Assembly (NCBI RefSeq): GCF_003952465.1
Contig: NZ_CP034448.1
Span: 1,550,001 to 1,614,000, forward strand
Length of the DNA: 64,000 nt
Origin: Mesorhizobium sp. M1B.F.Ca.ET.045.04.1.1
GTDB taxonomy: Bacteria > Pseudomonadota > Alphaproteobacteria > Rhizobiales > Rhizobiaceae
Reading direction: 5' to 3'
In this document: piece after piece, positions 50,918 through 60,956 of the stretch
How the letters are laid out: every line of letters begins with the position of its first letter
How positions within the stretch are numbered: the stretch's first letter is position 1
Notes under the pieces: generated by a model
Told to the model about the DNA's origin: nothing
Database searches by the model: none
Seen by the model: only the letters and a program-made list of their open reading frames with translations
Translations under genes and position numbers: made by a program

Positions 50918-52240
50918 ATGAACGACCTTGGCGTCATCGATCGCTTCATGGAGACCTTCATCCGCTACATCGACAGCGGGTTCGGTCTGCTATCGGGCGA
51001 CCTCGCCTTCCTCACTACCATTCTGATCGGCATTGACATCACACTTGCCGGCCTGGCGTGGGCGCTCGGCGACGAAACCAGCGTTCTCGGCCGGCTTGTC
51101 CGCAAGGTGCTCTATGTTGGCGTCTTCGCCTTCATTCTGAACAATTTCAAGAACCTCGCCGATATCGTTTATCGTTCTTTTGCCGGTCTCGGGATTAAGG
51201 CGTCGGCCGGCAATCTGTCGGCAGACAATCTCTTGCGCCCGGGCCGCATTGCCGCGACCGGTTTCGAAGGTGCTTGGCCAATGCTTGACCAAGCCAGTCA
51301 GCTCCTGGGCTTCCCGGAAATCTTCGGCAACGCACTGACCATCTTCGTGCTGCTGATGGCCTGGTTCCTGGTTATCATCGCCTTCTTCATCCTTTCCATC
51401 CAGCTTTTCATCACCATCCTAGAGTTCAAGCTCACCACGCTGGCAGGTTTTGTTTTGGTTCCATTCGCACTTTGGAACCGTTCAGCGTTCCTGGCCGAAC
51501 GCGTGCTCGGCCATGTTATCTCGTCAGGCATCAAGGTGATGGTGCTCGCCGTCATTGTCGGTATCGGCTCCACGCTCTTCGGGGAGTTCGCTTCCGCATT
51601 GCAAGGCAAGGAGCCGGATCTTGCCGGTGCCATGTCCCAGGTACTGGGCGCACTGGCACTGCTTGGCCTTGGCATTTTTGGGCCGGGGATCGCGTCGGGT
51701 CTTGTCTCAGGCGCACCGCAGCTTGGGGCGGGCGCCGCCCTCGGCACGACCGCGGCGGCAGCGGGTGTATCACTCGTTGCTGGAGGCACAGCATTTGCTG
51801 GCGCGCGTATGGCAACCAGCGGCGGTCTCGCCGCCATCCGAGCCGGCACAACAATGGGATCGGCTGCTTCCACGTCATGGCAGATCGGGCGCGCAACCTC
51901 GCCCGACGCTGGCCTCTCCGGTGTGGCTGCTGGAATGCATGGTGTAACCAGTGCAGCTGGCGGCGCCGCTATACGCATAGCGCGATCCGCCACTGCAAGT
52001 GTTGGGCGCAACGCCGATGCCGGGCGCGATGCCGCGTGGACCGCGACCGGCGGCGCGCCGACAGCGTCAATGACCGAACGCTCTGCCGGTTCGGCCACTG
52101 TTTCGGCGCCGACGTGGGCAAGGCGCCTACGTTCTGAACAGACCGCCCGGGCAAATCGCCACGCTGCCATGCAAGCTGTCCGAGACGGAGACCGGCCGGG
52201 AGGCAGCGCCAACCCCTCTCTCAACGACAAGGATGACTAG
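50918..52240 (+). CDS. trbL: TrbL, VirB6-like polytopic channel protein
   Basis: A 440-residue inner-membrane protein. DLGVIDRFMETFIRYIDSGFGLL is the TrbL N-terminus; at least five membrane helices follow up to residue 290 (for example LLMAWFLVIIAFFILSIQLFITIL). The C-terminal 150 residues are an Ala/Gly/Ser-rich variable tail, as usual in this family. It stops at 52240, immediately before trbF. Confidence 0.92.
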   Translation: MNDLGVIDRFMETFIRYIDSGFGLLSGDLAFLTTILIGIDITLAGLAWALGDETSVLGRLVRKVLYVGVFAFILNNFKNLADIVYRSFAGLGIKASAGNLSADNLLRPGRIAATGFEGAWPMLDQASQLLGFPEIFGNALTIFVLLMAWFLVIIAFFILSIQLFITILEFKLTTLAGFVLVPFALWNRSAFLAERVLGHVISSGIKVMVLAVIVGIGSTLFGEFASALQGKEPDLAGAMSQVLGALALLGLGIFGPGIASGLVSGAPQLGAGAALGTTAAAAGVSLVAGGTAFAGARMATSGGLAAIRAGTTMGSAASTSWQIGRATSPDAGLSGVAAGMHGVTSAAGGAAIRIARSATASVGRNADAGRDAAWTATGGAPTASMTERSAGSATVSAPTWARRLRSEQTARANRHAAMQAVRDGDRPGGSANPSLNDKDD

Positions 52241-52972
52241 ATGCTCTTCAAGCGACCCGTGCACCGTTACGGCAAAACACCCGAACCGGTCACGCCGTAT
52301 CAAAAAGCCGCCCAACTGTGGGACGAGCGCATCGGCTCATCTCGACTGCAGGCCAGGAACTGGCGGATCATGGCCCTTGGCTGCCTGGCCTTGGCGACCG
52401 GGCTTTCCGGCGGACTCGTATGGCAGTCGATGCAAAGCCGTGTCGTGCCTTATGTCGTCGAGGTCGATGGCTTCGGCGAGACGCGCGCCGTCGCGCCGGC
52501 GGTCCGGAATTATGAGCCCTCGGATGCTCAGATCGCCTGGCATCTCGGCCGCTTCATCCAGAATGTCCGTTCCGTTTCCACCGATCCGGTTTTGGTTCGG
52601 CAGAACTGGTTGGCAGCGTACGACTTTGCTAGCGATCGCGCAGCGCTCTTCCTCAACGAATACGCCAAGGCGAACGACCCCTTCGGTCAGATCGGAACGC
52701 GCAGTGTTTCGGTACAGGTCACCAGCGTGGTCAGAGCCTCCGAAAGTTCATTCCAGGTCAAATGGACCGAGCAGGTGTTTGAGCGCGGAAGCCTTGCCAG
52801 CACGATGCGCTGGACTGCGATCCTCACGATCGTGATCCGCTCGCCAAGCAATACGGATCAGCTGCGCAAGAATCCGCTCGGCGTCTTCATCAATGCCATT
52901 GACTGGTCACGCGAGCTCGACAGCGCCGTCCCAGCCCCCCTTTCTCCGACGGAGTCCACCAATGAAAGGTAA
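52241..52972 (+). CDS. trbF: TrbF, VirB8-like protein
   Basis: A 243-residue bitopic protein. FKRPVHRYGKTPEPVTPYQKAAQLWDERIG is the TrbF N-terminus; one membrane helix (IMALGCLALATGLSGGLVW) anchors the periplasmic VirB8-like domain (VVPYVVEVDGFGETRAV). Directly joined to trbL. The end overlaps trbG by 11 nt. Confidence 0.93.
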   Translation: MLFKRPVHRYGKTPEPVTPYQKAAQLWDERIGSSRLQARNWRIMALGCLALATGLSGGLVWQSMQSRVVPYVVEVDGFGETRAVAPAVRNYEPSDAQIAWHLGRFIQNVRSVSTDPVLVRQNWLAAYDFASDRAALFLNEYAKANDPFGQIGTRSVSVQVTSVVRASESSFQVKWTEQVFERGSLASTMRWTAILTIVIRSPSNTDQLRKNPLGVFINAIDWSRELDSAVPAPLSPTESTNER

Positions 52973-53999
52973 AATGTCACCGATTCGTGCCGTGCTGATC
53001 CTATCGGTGTCGGCAGCGGTCGTTTCCGCTTGTGCATCGAAGAAGGTGCCGCCGCCTGAGATTTCCTATGACGCTGCCGACTTCAAACCGGCCGCGATCG
53101 AAAAAGCGCCGGAGAGGCCGATTAGAATTGTCGAGGTGCCAAAACCACTGCCGCTGCCTGGCCAAATGCAGCCCGAGCCCGGCAAGGCCGAGGACAAGCG
53201 CCCTCCTGAAGAACGCGTCGCTGATGCCAACAAAGCCGCGACCCAGCAACCCACCAAGTACGGGTATGTTAATGCAGTGCAAGTCTACCCCTTCACCGAT
53301 GGCGCGCTTTATCAACTCTATGCCGCGCCGGAGCGCGTGACCGACATCGCTCTGCAGCCGGGCGAGAAACTAACCGCCGTGTCGGCTGGCGACACCGTGC
53401 GCTGGGTCATTGGCGATACCGCAAGCGGCACCGGTGACAATCAGCGCACCCATGTTCTGGTAAAACCCTTCGCGCCGGGTCTTGCCACCAATGTCGTCAT
53501 TACGACGGACCGGCGGACCTATCATTTGCAGCTTCAAAGCACCGAGAAGACCGCAATGGCGGCAATCTCCTGGACCTACAGCCAAGACCAGATCATCGCG
53601 CTTCGCCAGCGCAATGCTCAAGCCGAGGCAGTTACACCGGTCGCGTCGAACATCGCGCTCGAAAACCTTCGCTTTCGCTACTCAATCAGTGGCGACACAC
53701 CGCCCTGGAGACCGACGCGAGCCTTCGACGACGGCAGCAAGGTCTATATTGAGTTCCCTCGTCGCATAGATCAGGGCGAGGCGCCACCACTCTTCATCGT
53801 CGGCGCAGATGGGAGCAGCGAGCTCGTCAACTATCGCGTGCGCGGCAACTATTACATCGTCGATCGGCTCTTCGCCGCGGCCGAACTTCGCCTCGGCACC
53901 AAGCGGCAGCAGGTGATCCGCATCAGCAGGATTGACGGCAGGCAACCGCAACGGCGGATCTCGCTCTTTCGCGGCAGCCGGCGAGGTGAGGGCTCATGA
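52962..53999 (+). CDS. trbG: TrbG, VirB9-like protein
   Basis: A 345-residue periplasmic/outer-membrane core protein. The start is the ATG at 52962 inside trbF. A lipoprotein-type signal (ILSVSAAVVSACASKK, Cys in the lipobox) precedes a Pro-rich linker and the VirB9 domain (YPFTDGALYQLYAAPERVTDIALQPGE; THVLVKPFAPGLATNVVITTDRRTYHLQL). The C-terminal domain (PTRAFDDGSKVYIEFP; NYRVRGNYYIVDRLF) is complete. Overlaps trbI by 4 nt. Confidence 0.93.
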   Translation: MKGKMSPIRAVLILSVSAAVVSACASKKVPPPEISYDAADFKPAAIEKAPERPIRIVEVPKPLPLPGQMQPEPGKAEDKRPPEERVADANKAATQQPTKYGYVNAVQVYPFTDGALYQLYAAPERVTDIALQPGEKLTAVSAGDTVRWVIGDTASGTGDNQRTHVLVKPFAPGLATNVVITTDRRTYHLQLQSTEKTAMAAISWTYSQDQIIALRQRNAQAEAVTPVASNIALENLRFRYSISGDTPPWRPTRAFDDGSKVYIEFPRRIDQGEAPPLFIVGADGSSELVNYRVRGNYYIVDRLFAAAELRLGTKRQQVIRISRIDGRQPQRRISLFRGSRRGEGS

Positions 54000-55210
54000 T
54001 CGAAAATTCCCGCTCTGGCATCCCGCCGAAACTGGATCCCGAGGAACTGCAGCTTCGGGCCTCTCCCCGCCGCGTGGTGCGGTTCAGGCGCGGTGTGATC
54101 ATCGCTATCGCAGCGCTCGGATCCGGCGCTGTCTTCGGCGTTACCATGATCGCCCTCCAGGGGCCGGCCCTTCGCATCAGGGATCAGGCGGAAGATCTCT
54201 ACAACACTGAGCGCAAACCAACCGCCGAGGGACTCGATACGCTTCCCCATGACTATTCCGGCATGAAGCCAAAGCCTCCCGTCCTTGGGCTACCTTTGCC
54301 GGGCGACCTCGGCCGCCCCATCCTCGAGCGGCAGCGCCAGCTCGGCATCGTGCCGGGCCAAGACATCTCGGCCGAGGAGCAGCGTCTAGCGCAGCAGGCG
54401 ATCGAAGCGCGTGAATCGCGGGTGCTTTTCCGCGTCGAAAATCGAGCTCAACAGACAGATGTCGGAGAGAGCGTGCAAACTGCTCAGCATCCATTTGAGG
54501 CGCTTCCCCAATCCGAAGCAGGACGCGCGTCAGCCTCGGTGGCGGCGGCGGAAGGCGACCAGAACAATCAGCAGCGAAAGCTTGATTTTCTCAGCCAGCG
54601 GAGCACTGGCGGGATCTACAATCCGCATGCGCTTCAGACGCCGATCTCGCCATATCAACTGATGGCTGGCAGCGTGATTGCCGCCAGCCTGATCACCGGC
54701 ATCAATTCCGATTTGCCGGGCCTTGTCGTCGCGCAAGTCACCGAAAATGTGCACGACACGGTCACGGGCAACATATTGCTGATTCCGCAGGGCTCACGTC
54801 TTATCGGCGTCTACGACAGCGTCGTCGCGTTCGGGCAAAAGCGAGCGCTGCTGGTCTGGCAGCGCATTCTGCTGCCCGACGGCTCGTCGGCCGAAATCGA
54901 CAATCTGCCCGCGAGCGACACCGCCGGCTACGCAGGGCTGGAAGACAAAGTCGATTTCCACACTTGGCAGATGATCAAGGGAGTGGCGCTTGCCACATTG
55001 CTCGGTGTCGGCACAGAATTCAGCCTCGGCGAAAACGAGAGCGATCTGGTCAAGGCGATCCGGGAATCAGCCCAGCAGAACGCCAGTCGAGCCGGCCAGC
55101 GCATCACCGAAAAAAACCTCAATATCCAGCCCACCATCGTCGTCCGCCCAGGTTGGCCACTGCGCGTCATCGTGCACAAGGACATCGTGCTGCGGCCATA
55201 CGCCAGTTGA
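53996..55210 (+). CDS. trbI: TrbI, VirB10-like protein
   Basis: A 404-residue protein bridging both membranes. Cytoplasmic basic N-terminus, one membrane helix (VIIAIAALGSGAVFGVTMIAL), Pro/Gln-rich periplasmic region, then the VirB10 domain: YQLMAGSVIAASLITGINSDLPG, ILLIPQGSRLIGVYDSVV and IQPTIVVRPGWPLRVIVHKDIVL. Last core trb gene. Confidence 0.95.
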   Translation: MIENSRSGIPPKLDPEELQLRASPRRVVRFRRGVIIAIAALGSGAVFGVTMIALQGPALRIRDQAEDLYNTERKPTAEGLDTLPHDYSGMKPKPPVLGLPLPGDLGRPILERQRQLGIVPGQDISAEEQRLAQQAIEARESRVLFRVENRAQQTDVGESVQTAQHPFEALPQSEAGRASASVAAAEGDQNNQQRKLDFLSQRSTGGIYNPHALQTPISPYQLMAGSVIAASLITGINSDLPGLVVAQVTENVHDTVTGNILLIPQGSRLIGVYDSVVAFGQKRALLVWQRILLPDGSSAEIDNLPASDTAGYAGLEDKVDFHTWQMIKGVALATLLGVGTEFSLGENESDLVKAIRESAQQNASRAGQRITEKNLNIQPTIVVRPGWPLRVIVHKDIVLRPYAS

Positions 55211-55222
55211 GCAGGAGTTATC

Positions 55223-55465
55223 ATGGCTGACCTGAAACTTGGAAAACTTCCGGACCGAACAGCTTCGAAGATCACCATTACCGTCAGCGCGGAGCTGAGC
55301 CAAACACTCAAGGAGTATGCTGCACTTTACCGTCAGACCTATGGTCAGTCTGAAACCGTGGCAGAACTCATCCCTTTCATGCTGGCGGCGTTTCTGGAAG
55401 GCGACCGAGCCTTTGCCAGGGCCAGAAAAGAACGTCTGCCGACGGAGCTTGCCGGAAAATCGTGA
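55223..55465 (+). CDS. DUF2274 family protein
   Basis: An 80-residue protein 12 nt behind trbI, with AGGAG upstream. The run LKLGKLPDRTASKITITVSAELSQTLKEYAALYRQTYG is typical of DUF2274, a small family nearly always found at the end of trb operons. The pattern of a short strand followed by helices could be a ribbon-helix-helix fold. Role unknown; probably made with the trb proteins. Confidence 0.8.
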   Translation: MADLKLGKLPDRTASKITITVSAELSQTLKEYAALYRQTYGQSETVAELIPFMLAAFLEGDRAFARARKERLPTELAGKS

Positions 55466-55700
55466 CTCCTCCGCTAGGGCAGCTGGAACATTGCCTAGCT
55501 GTCGCGACCTACCTGCTCCTCGCGAAGCATAGGATCAAACCCCTTGGAATGTAGGTATGCGCAAGAGAGGATGTGGAAGGAGATACCGCGCAACAGCCTA
55601 AGTTTGCATTTTCGATTTGATGCGGTAGTCGCCTATGAGCGGTCAAAACGAACGCAGCTGGTTCGCCGATCGACCAAACGGCGAGCGCACTGTGCTTTGC

Positions 55701-57050
55701 TCAGACCGCCACCGAGTGCCTCGCCGTTCCCCCTTTGAAATATGTATCGAACTTGGCCGCGATGGTTCGAATGAAGGGGCGACTTTCAGTCCGTACGAGG
55801 AAACTGTCACCATCGAATTCAAGCGCTCGGGCAGGATCGTGGAGTGCGATGGACCTCGAGCGATGAAGGAGCTGCTCGCCGGCTTTGCCGAACCGCTCCA
55901 CCAGATCGACTGCCGAGAAGGCAAAATCACACATCAGCCGCTCGATGATCCAGCCACGGACGCGATCGTCGTCGGAAAGGGCAACGCCGCGGACGGCAGC
56001 CAACCCGCCATCCGCAACCATGCGCCCGTACCCGGCAGTCGAAGCCATGTTTTGCACGTAGCCTTGGCGAAAACGACCGATGGACGAAGGGCCAAGTCCG
56101 ATCAGTGTCGGGCAGCGATCCTCAGTGTAGCCCTGAAAATTGCGATGCAAAACCCCTGCGCGGGCCGCTATGGCCAGCGCATCGTCGGGCTTCGCGAAAT
56201 GATCGAGTCCTATTGCCTCATATCCCTTGGCGACAATTGCCCGCGCCGCGAGTTGAGATTGGGCGAAACGCTCAGTGGGACTCGGCAGCCATGCCTCGTC
56301 GATCATCGTCTGATGCTTCTTGAACCAGGGCACATGTGCGTAGCCGAACAGGGCCATCCGGTCTGGCTCCAAGGTCAGTGCCTGCGCCACCGTGGAACAG
56401 ATCGTCTCGCGTGTCTGATTCGGGAGCCCGTAGAGCAGGTCCAGATTGACCGATTCGACGCCCCGCGAACGAACCCCGTCGACGACTGCCTTGGTCTGCA
56501 AAAAACTCTGCTCACGATTAATTGCTTTTTGCACTTGCGGATCGAAATCCTGCACGCCGAGGCTCGCCCGGGTTACGCCGATTTGAGCAAGTGCATCAAG
56601 GCGCGCCTTGTCCATGTCGTTGGTTTCGATTTCGATGCTGACCGTAGCATCCGGGAGAAAGTCGAAGCTGTCCCGCAAGGCCGCTCCAAGAGCAACCATA
56701 TCATCGGGCCTCAGAATAGTTGGCGAACCGCCACCGAAGTGGATTGCACGGACATGTGCCTTGCCGCTCAGCAGACCGGCAATCGTGACGATTTCGGCAT
56801 TCAGCGAGCGCAGATAAGCGGCCACCGGCTCATATTGGTGCGTCTGCTTGGTGTGGCAGGCGCAGAACCAGCAGAGCTTGTCGCAGTAAGGAATGTGCAG
56901 GTACAGCGAGATTTCGTCGCCGCTTTCCAGCGTCTCCAACCAGCCACGGTAAATGGCAGCATCGATCCCCGAATGGAAATGCGGCGCCGTCGGATAGCTG
57001 GTGTAGCGTGGGACGTTCTCGCTGAGTTTGACAGCTATTTCCGATTGCAT
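55701..57050 (-). CDS. hemN: Oxygen-independent coproporphyrinogen III oxidase
   Basis: A radical-SAM enzyme that makes protoporphyrinogen IX for haem without oxygen. PRYTSYPTAPHF, YLHIPYCDKLCWFCACHT (cluster motif CxxxCxxC), IHFGGGSPTIL and GVQDFDPQVQKAINR are all HemN signatures. The frame opens at 57134, but the ATG at 57048-57050 gives the usual N-terminus and 449 residues, and leaves the FNR-type box in the gap to fnrN. It supplies haem for the cbb3 oxidase encoded to the right. Confidence 0.93.
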   Translation of the reverse strand: MQSEIAVKLSENVPRYTSYPTAPHFHSGIDAAIYRGWLETLESGDEISLYLHIPYCDKLCWFCACHTKQTHQYEPVAAYLRSLNAEIVTIAGLLSGKAHVRAIHFGGGSPTILRPDDMVALGAALRDSFDFLPDATVSIEIETNDMDKARLDALAQIGVTRASLGVQDFDPQVQKAINREQSFLQTKAVVDGVRSRGVESVNLDLLYGLPNQTRETICSTVAQALTLEPDRMALFGYAHVPWFKKHQTMIDEAWLPSPTERFAQSQLAARAIVAKGYEAIGLDHFAKPDDALAIAARAGVLHRNFQGYTEDRCPTLIGLGPSSIGRFRQGYVQNMASTAGYGRMVADGGLAAVRGVALSDDDRVRGWIIERLMCDFAFSAVDLVERFGKAGEQLLHRSRSIALHDPARALEFDGDSFLVRTESRPFIRTIAAKFDTYFKGGTARHSVAV

Positions 57051-57104
57051 CTCGCGTTCACCGTGTTGCCCGCCGGAACACTGCACGCATCGCTGAAGCA
57101 GACC

Positions 57105-57118
57105 CTGATCTCGATCAG
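57105..57118. promoter_or_regulatory. FNR-type anaerobox between hemN and fnrN
   Basis: CTGATCTCGATCAG is a perfect dyad matching TTGAT-N4-ATCAA at the inner bases. It lies between the two divergent genes, 55 nt from the hemN start and 85 nt from the fnrN start, so FnrN could control hemN and itself. Confidence 0.7.
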
Positions 57119-57202
57119 CCGCGCTCATGGACAAACCGCCGCAGGATTTCTCTACCCTGGATGGGTATCCTGCCGGCAGTTAGGATCGGGTAAGGCGAAC
57201 GC

Positions 57203-57946
57203 ATGACCTTTCGGCAAGACATTCATAGTTCCGGCATTCCTGTTCTTTGCTTCCCTTGCGAGGCACGGCGTCGCGGTGTCTGCGGTGCGCTCGATCCAGA
57301 CAATTTGGTTGGGCTCGCCAAGACTTGCTCGCGTCGCCGGATCGAGTCAGGAATGGAGTTGACCGGCGAGGCACAGAACGTCGACAGCTACTCCAACGTG
57401 CTTTCAGGCGTTGTAAAGCTATCAAAGAGCCTGTCGGATGGGCGCCAGCAGATCGTCGGTCTCCAGTTTGCACCGGATTTTCTGGGACGTCCTTTCAAGG
57501 TGGAAAGCTCGATCAATGCGGAAGCGGCAACAGCAGTCACGCTGTGTTCGTTTCCGCGAGCGGCCGTCGAACGGATGATGAAGGCGTCACGGGAATTCGA
57601 GCATCGCCTGCTCAAACAGACGCTGAATGAACTCGATGAGGCGCGCGAGTGGATGGTGACGCTGGGGCGCAAGACAGCTCCGGAAAAGGTAGCGACTTTT
57701 CTCCTCATGATGGCCCGGAATATCGATTCCAGTCTCGATGCGGCTTCCGGGTCGGCGTCCTTCGATCTGCCGCTGACGCGTGTCGAAATGTCTGATTTCC
57801 TTGGAATCACCAACGAGACCGTGAGCCGCCAACTGACGCGATTGCGGGCTGACGGGGTGATTCGGATTGAGAACGCACGCCATGTGACGGTGGACAGCAT
57901 AAGCCGTCTGGAGAAGCGCTGTGGCGGCGGACGCGAGCGGCCCTAA
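57203..57946 (+). CDS. fnrN: FnrN, oxygen-sensing Crp/Fnr regulator
   Basis: A 247-residue Fnr homologue. The N-terminal cysteines C-x2-C-x7-C (Cys16, Cys19, Cys27) and the central Cys (TLCSFPRAAVERM) form the [4Fe-4S] oxygen sensor, which FixK proteins lack. The C-terminal helix-turn-helix, EMSDFLGITNETVSRQLTRLRADGVI, has the E-x-x-S-R recognition pattern for TTGAT half-sites. Ribosome site AAGGCGA precedes the ATG. Likely activates fixNOQP and hemN at low oxygen. Confidence 0.92.
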   Translation: MTFRQDIHSSGIPVLCFPCEARRRGVCGALDPDNLVGLAKTCSRRRIESGMELTGEAQNVDSYSNVLSGVVKLSKSLSDGRQQIVGLQFAPDFLGRPFKVESSINAEAATAVTLCSFPRAAVERMMKASREFEHRLLKQTLNELDEAREWMVTLGRKTAPEKVATFLLMMARNIDSSLDAASGSASFDLPLTRVEMSDFLGITNETVSRQLTRLRADGVIRIENARHVTVDSISRLEKRCGGGRERP

Positions 57947-58354
57947 GCGGCGAGGCCATGTCGCATGACTCCGGGGCGGGCCGTGTTTGCCTTTTAATGC
58001 GATGTTGCCGCGCCTTCGACGAAGCGGCGTCACGGTCGAGACAAACAGCTTTCGGGCTTTGATAGGAACGTGACCAATCGCCAGGTGTGTTTCGGCACAT
58101 ACCGGCGAAGCATGGTCCTTAATCTGCCACGGCTCGGCGGAACGATCGCGTTCGTTTCCAATGGGATCCGAACAACGTTTGGCAGGGCATCGGCAATAGC
58201 ATCCAACGCGCGCAGGGCCTCAGCTTTCGCCTCAGCGATCGCGTCTGCGCCCGCCCAACCCAGGGAACGCCTTCCATGAGGGGGGTGAGCCCGCGCTGCG
58301 TTCCTCGTTCATTCGCCACCTGCTGATTGCGCCGCCGACACAAAATCTTGCGGC
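57947..58354. other. 400-nt gap upstream of fixN
   Basis: No supported gene between fnrN and the FNR-type box. Overlapping minus-strand frames have no domains and no ribosome sites. Confidence 0.4.
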
Positions 58355-58368
58355 CTGACATAGATCAG
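58355..58368 (+). promoter_or_regulatory. FNR/FixK-type box before fixN
   Basis: CTGACATAGATCAG is close to the rhizobial fixN box family (TTGAC/T-N4-GATCAA). It is 74 nt before the fixN start, a normal position for an activator over a -10 region. Confidence 0.7.
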
Positions 58369-58442
58369 GGCGAGGGGGCGGCGGCTGCGCGATTAGTGCG
58401 CTGCGGATTTGGCATCCACCAGATTCGAGATCGGGATCTGCA

Positions 58443-60062
58443 ATGAAATTCGGCACAGAGATCGTCCTTCTAAGCGTGTTCGCTTTTGCGGCCCTGGTGG
58501 CCGCCGGCTTCGGCGTGGATGAACCTTTCCGCCGACACATGTGGGTGTTGTTCTTCGCAGTGGCTGGTTTCACTGCGATCCTGTTGCGCAACACGGAGTT
58601 CAAGCCAGCAGCTCCGATTGACCCATCCGCTTACATGGATGGTCCGATCCGCTACGGCGCGATCGCCACCGTGTTCTGGGGTGTCGTCGGCATGCTGGTC
58701 GGCGTGGTGATCGCGCTGCAGCTCGCCTACCCCGATCTCAACATCCAGCCCTGGTTCAATTTCGGTCGTTTGCGGCCGTTGCACACATCCGGTGTCGTCT
58801 TCGCCTTCGGCGGCAACGCGCTGCTTTGCACGTCTCTGTATGTCGTGCAGCGCACCTGCCGCGCCCGCCTCTTCGGCCGTGATCTGGCCTGGTTCGTCTT
58901 CTGGGGCTACCAGCTGTTCATCGTCATGGCCGCGACCGGCTACCTGCTCGGCATCACCGAGGGCCGCGAGTACGCCGAACCCGAATGGTATGTGGATGTC
59001 TGGCTGACCATCGTCTGGGTCGCCTACCTCATTCTGTTCCTTGGCACGATCCTGAAGCGCAAGGAACCGCATATCTACGTGGCCAACTGGTTCTACCTGT
59101 CGTTCATCGTCACCATCGCGATGCTGCATGTGGTCAACAACCTGTCCATACCAGTCTCGTTCCTGGGCTCCAAGAGCTACTCCGCCTTTTCAGGGGTCCA
59201 GGACGCCTTGACGCAATGGTGGTACGGCCACAACGCGGTCGGCTTCTTTCTCACCGCCGGCTTCCTCGGCATGATGTATTATTTCGTGCCCAAGCAGGCG
59301 AACCGGCCAGTCTATTCGTACCGGCTGTCGATCGTCCATTTCTGGGCGATCATCTTTCTCTACATCTGGGCCGGGCCGCATCACCTGCACTACACCGCCT
59401 TGCCCGATTGGGCGCAGACGCTCGGCATGGTGTTCTCGATCATGCTGTGGATGCCGTCCTGGGGCGGCATGATCAACGGCCTGATGACGCTGTCCGGCGC
59501 CTGGGACAAGCTGCGCACCGATCCGATCATACGCATGATGGTGATGGCCGTCGCCTTCTATGGCATGTCGACCTTCGAAGGCCCCATCATGGCGATCCGG
59601 GCGGTCAATTCGCTGTCGCATTATACCGACTGGACGATCGGCCACGTCCATTCGGGCGCGCTCGGCTGGGTTGGCATGATCTCGTTCGGCGCAATCTACT
59701 ACATGGTGCCGAAGCTCTGGAACCGGCAACGGCTCTACTCGTTGCGGCTGGTCACCTGGCATTTCTGGCTGGCGACACTTGGTATCGTTGTCTACGCCGC
59801 GGTGATGTGGGTATCCGGCGTCATGCAGGGCCTGATGTGGCGCGAATACGACGAGCAGGGCTTCCTGGTCTACTCCTTCGCCGAGACCGTCGCCGCCATG
59901 CACCCCTACTATGTCATGCGCGCCATCGGTGGGGCCATGTACCTCTCCGGCGCGCTGATCATGGCCTGGAACATCACCAGGACCATCCTCGGCCACCAGC
60001 GCGAGGAGGAGCCGATGCCGAGCCCCGTCGCCATCCGACCTGCGCGATCAGGAGCCAGGTAA
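58443..60062 (+). CDS. fixN: Cytochrome cbb3 oxidase subunit I
   Basis: A 539-residue haem-copper oxidase catalytic subunit with about twelve or more membrane helices. Haem and CuB histidines are visible: [32 protein letters not shown] (CuB His-x-x-x), GPHHLHY and [13 protein letters not shown]. This is the high-affinity terminal oxidase used at nodule oxygen levels. First gene of fixNOQP, stop overlapping the fixO start. Confidence 0.97.
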   Translation: MKFGTEIVLLSVFAFAALVAAGFGVDEPFRRHMWVLFFAVAGFTAILLRNTEFKPAAPIDPSAYMDGPIRYGAIATVFWGVVGMLVGVVIALQLAYPDLNIQPWFNFGRLRPLHTSGVVFAFGGNALLCTSLYVVQRTCRARLFGRDLAWFVFWGYQLFIVMAATGYLLGITEGREYAEPEWYVDVWLTIVWVAYLILFLGTILKRKEPHIYVANWFYLSFIVTIAMLHVVNNLSIPVSFLGSKSYSAFSGVQDALTQWWYGHNAVGFFLTAGFLGMMYYFVPKQANRPVYSYRLSIVHFWAIIFLYIWAGPHHLHYTALPDWAQTLGMVFSIMLWMPSWGGMINGLMTLSGAWDKLRTDPIIRMMVMAVAFYGMSTFEGPIMAIRAVNSLSHYTDWTIGHVHSGALGWVGMISFGAIYYMVPKLWNRQRLYSLRLVTWHFWLATLGIVVYAAVMWVSGVMQGLMWREYDEQGFLVYSFAETVAAMHPYYVMRAIGGAMYLSGALIMAWNITRTILGHQREEEPMPSPVAIRPARSGAR

Positions 60063-60793
60063 TGGGCTTGATGGACAAACACGCAATCATCGAGAAGAAC
60101 GCCACGCTTCTTCTCGTTGGCTCGCTGCTCGTGGTGACGGTCGGCGGCATCGTCGAGATCGCGCCTCTCTTCTATCTCGACAATACGATCGAGAAGGTGG
60201 AAGGCATGCGCCCCTATTCGCCGCTCGAACTTGTCGGGCGCAACATCTATATGCGCGAGGGCTGCTACCTCTGTCATAGCCAGATGATCAGGCCGTTCCG
60301 CGACGAAGTTGAGCGCTATGGCCACTACAGCCTAGCTGCCGAGTCCATGTACGATCACCCCTTCCAGTGGGGATCGAAGCGCACCGGGCCGGATCTCGCC
60401 AGAGTTGGCGACCGCTACTCGAATGCATGGCATGTCGCGCATCTTACCGACCCGCGCTCGGTGGTGCCGGAATCGATCATGCCGAGCTATGGGTTCCTGA
60501 AAGACACGCCGATCGACGTGAAGGATTTCTCAACGCATCTGGTCGCCAACAGGCTTGTAGCCGTCCCTTACACCGATGACATGATCGTCCACGCCAATGC
60601 GGATCTGGCGGCGCAGGCCGATCCCAATGCCGACACATCAGGCCTTGAGGCGCGTTACCCAAAAGCCAAGATCGGCGACTTCGACGGCAACCCGCAACAG
60701 GTCACCGAAATGGATGCCCTGCTCGCCTACCTGCAGATGCTTGGCACACTGGTCGACTTCAAAAATTACGACGAAGCCGCCGGCTACCGCTGA
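60062..60793 (+). CDS. fixO: Cytochrome cbb3 oxidase subunit II (mono-haem cytochrome c)
   Basis: A 243-residue membrane-anchored cytochrome c. One N-terminal helix ([23 protein letters not shown]), the haem motif CYLCH in [15 protein letters not shown], and a distal Met ligand region ([12 protein letters not shown]). Its start overlaps the fixN stop by one base. Carries electrons from FixP to FixN. Confidence 0.97.
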   Translation: MGLMDKHAIIEKNATLLLVGSLLVVTVGGIVEIAPLFYLDNTIEKVEGMRPYSPLELVGRNIYMREGCYLCHSQMIRPFRDEVERYGHYSLAAESMYDHPFQWGSKRTGPDLARVGDRYSNAWHVAHLTDPRSVVPESIMPSYGFLKDTPIDVKDFSTHLVANRLVAVPYTDDMIVHANADLAAQADPNADTSGLEARYPKAKIGDFDGNPQQVTEMDALLAYLQMLGTLVDFKNYDEAAGYR

Positions 60794-60804
60794 GGAGAAC
60801 GCTG

Positions 60805-60954
60805 ATGACCTACAATTTGATGCGGGCGTTTGCCGACAGCTGGGGCCTGGTTGCGATGGCGCTGTTCTTCGTGGGGTGCATCGCCTTTGCCCTACGCCCC
60901 GGCAGCCGAAGGCTGGCCGACGAAGCGGCCCGCATTCCGCTCGAGGACGAGTGA
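60805..60954 (+). CDS. fixQ: Cytochrome cbb3 oxidase subunit FixQ/CcoQ
   Basis: A 49-residue protein with GAGGAG upstream of its ATG. One membrane helix (WGLVAMALFFVGCIAFALRPG) is followed by a short charged tail (RRLADEAARIPLEDE). Size and position between fixO and fixP are diagnostic. Stabilises the oxidase complex. Confidence 0.93.
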   Translation: MTYNLMRAFADSWGLVAMALFFVGCIAFALRPGSRRLADEAARIPLEDE

Positions 60955-60956
60955 TC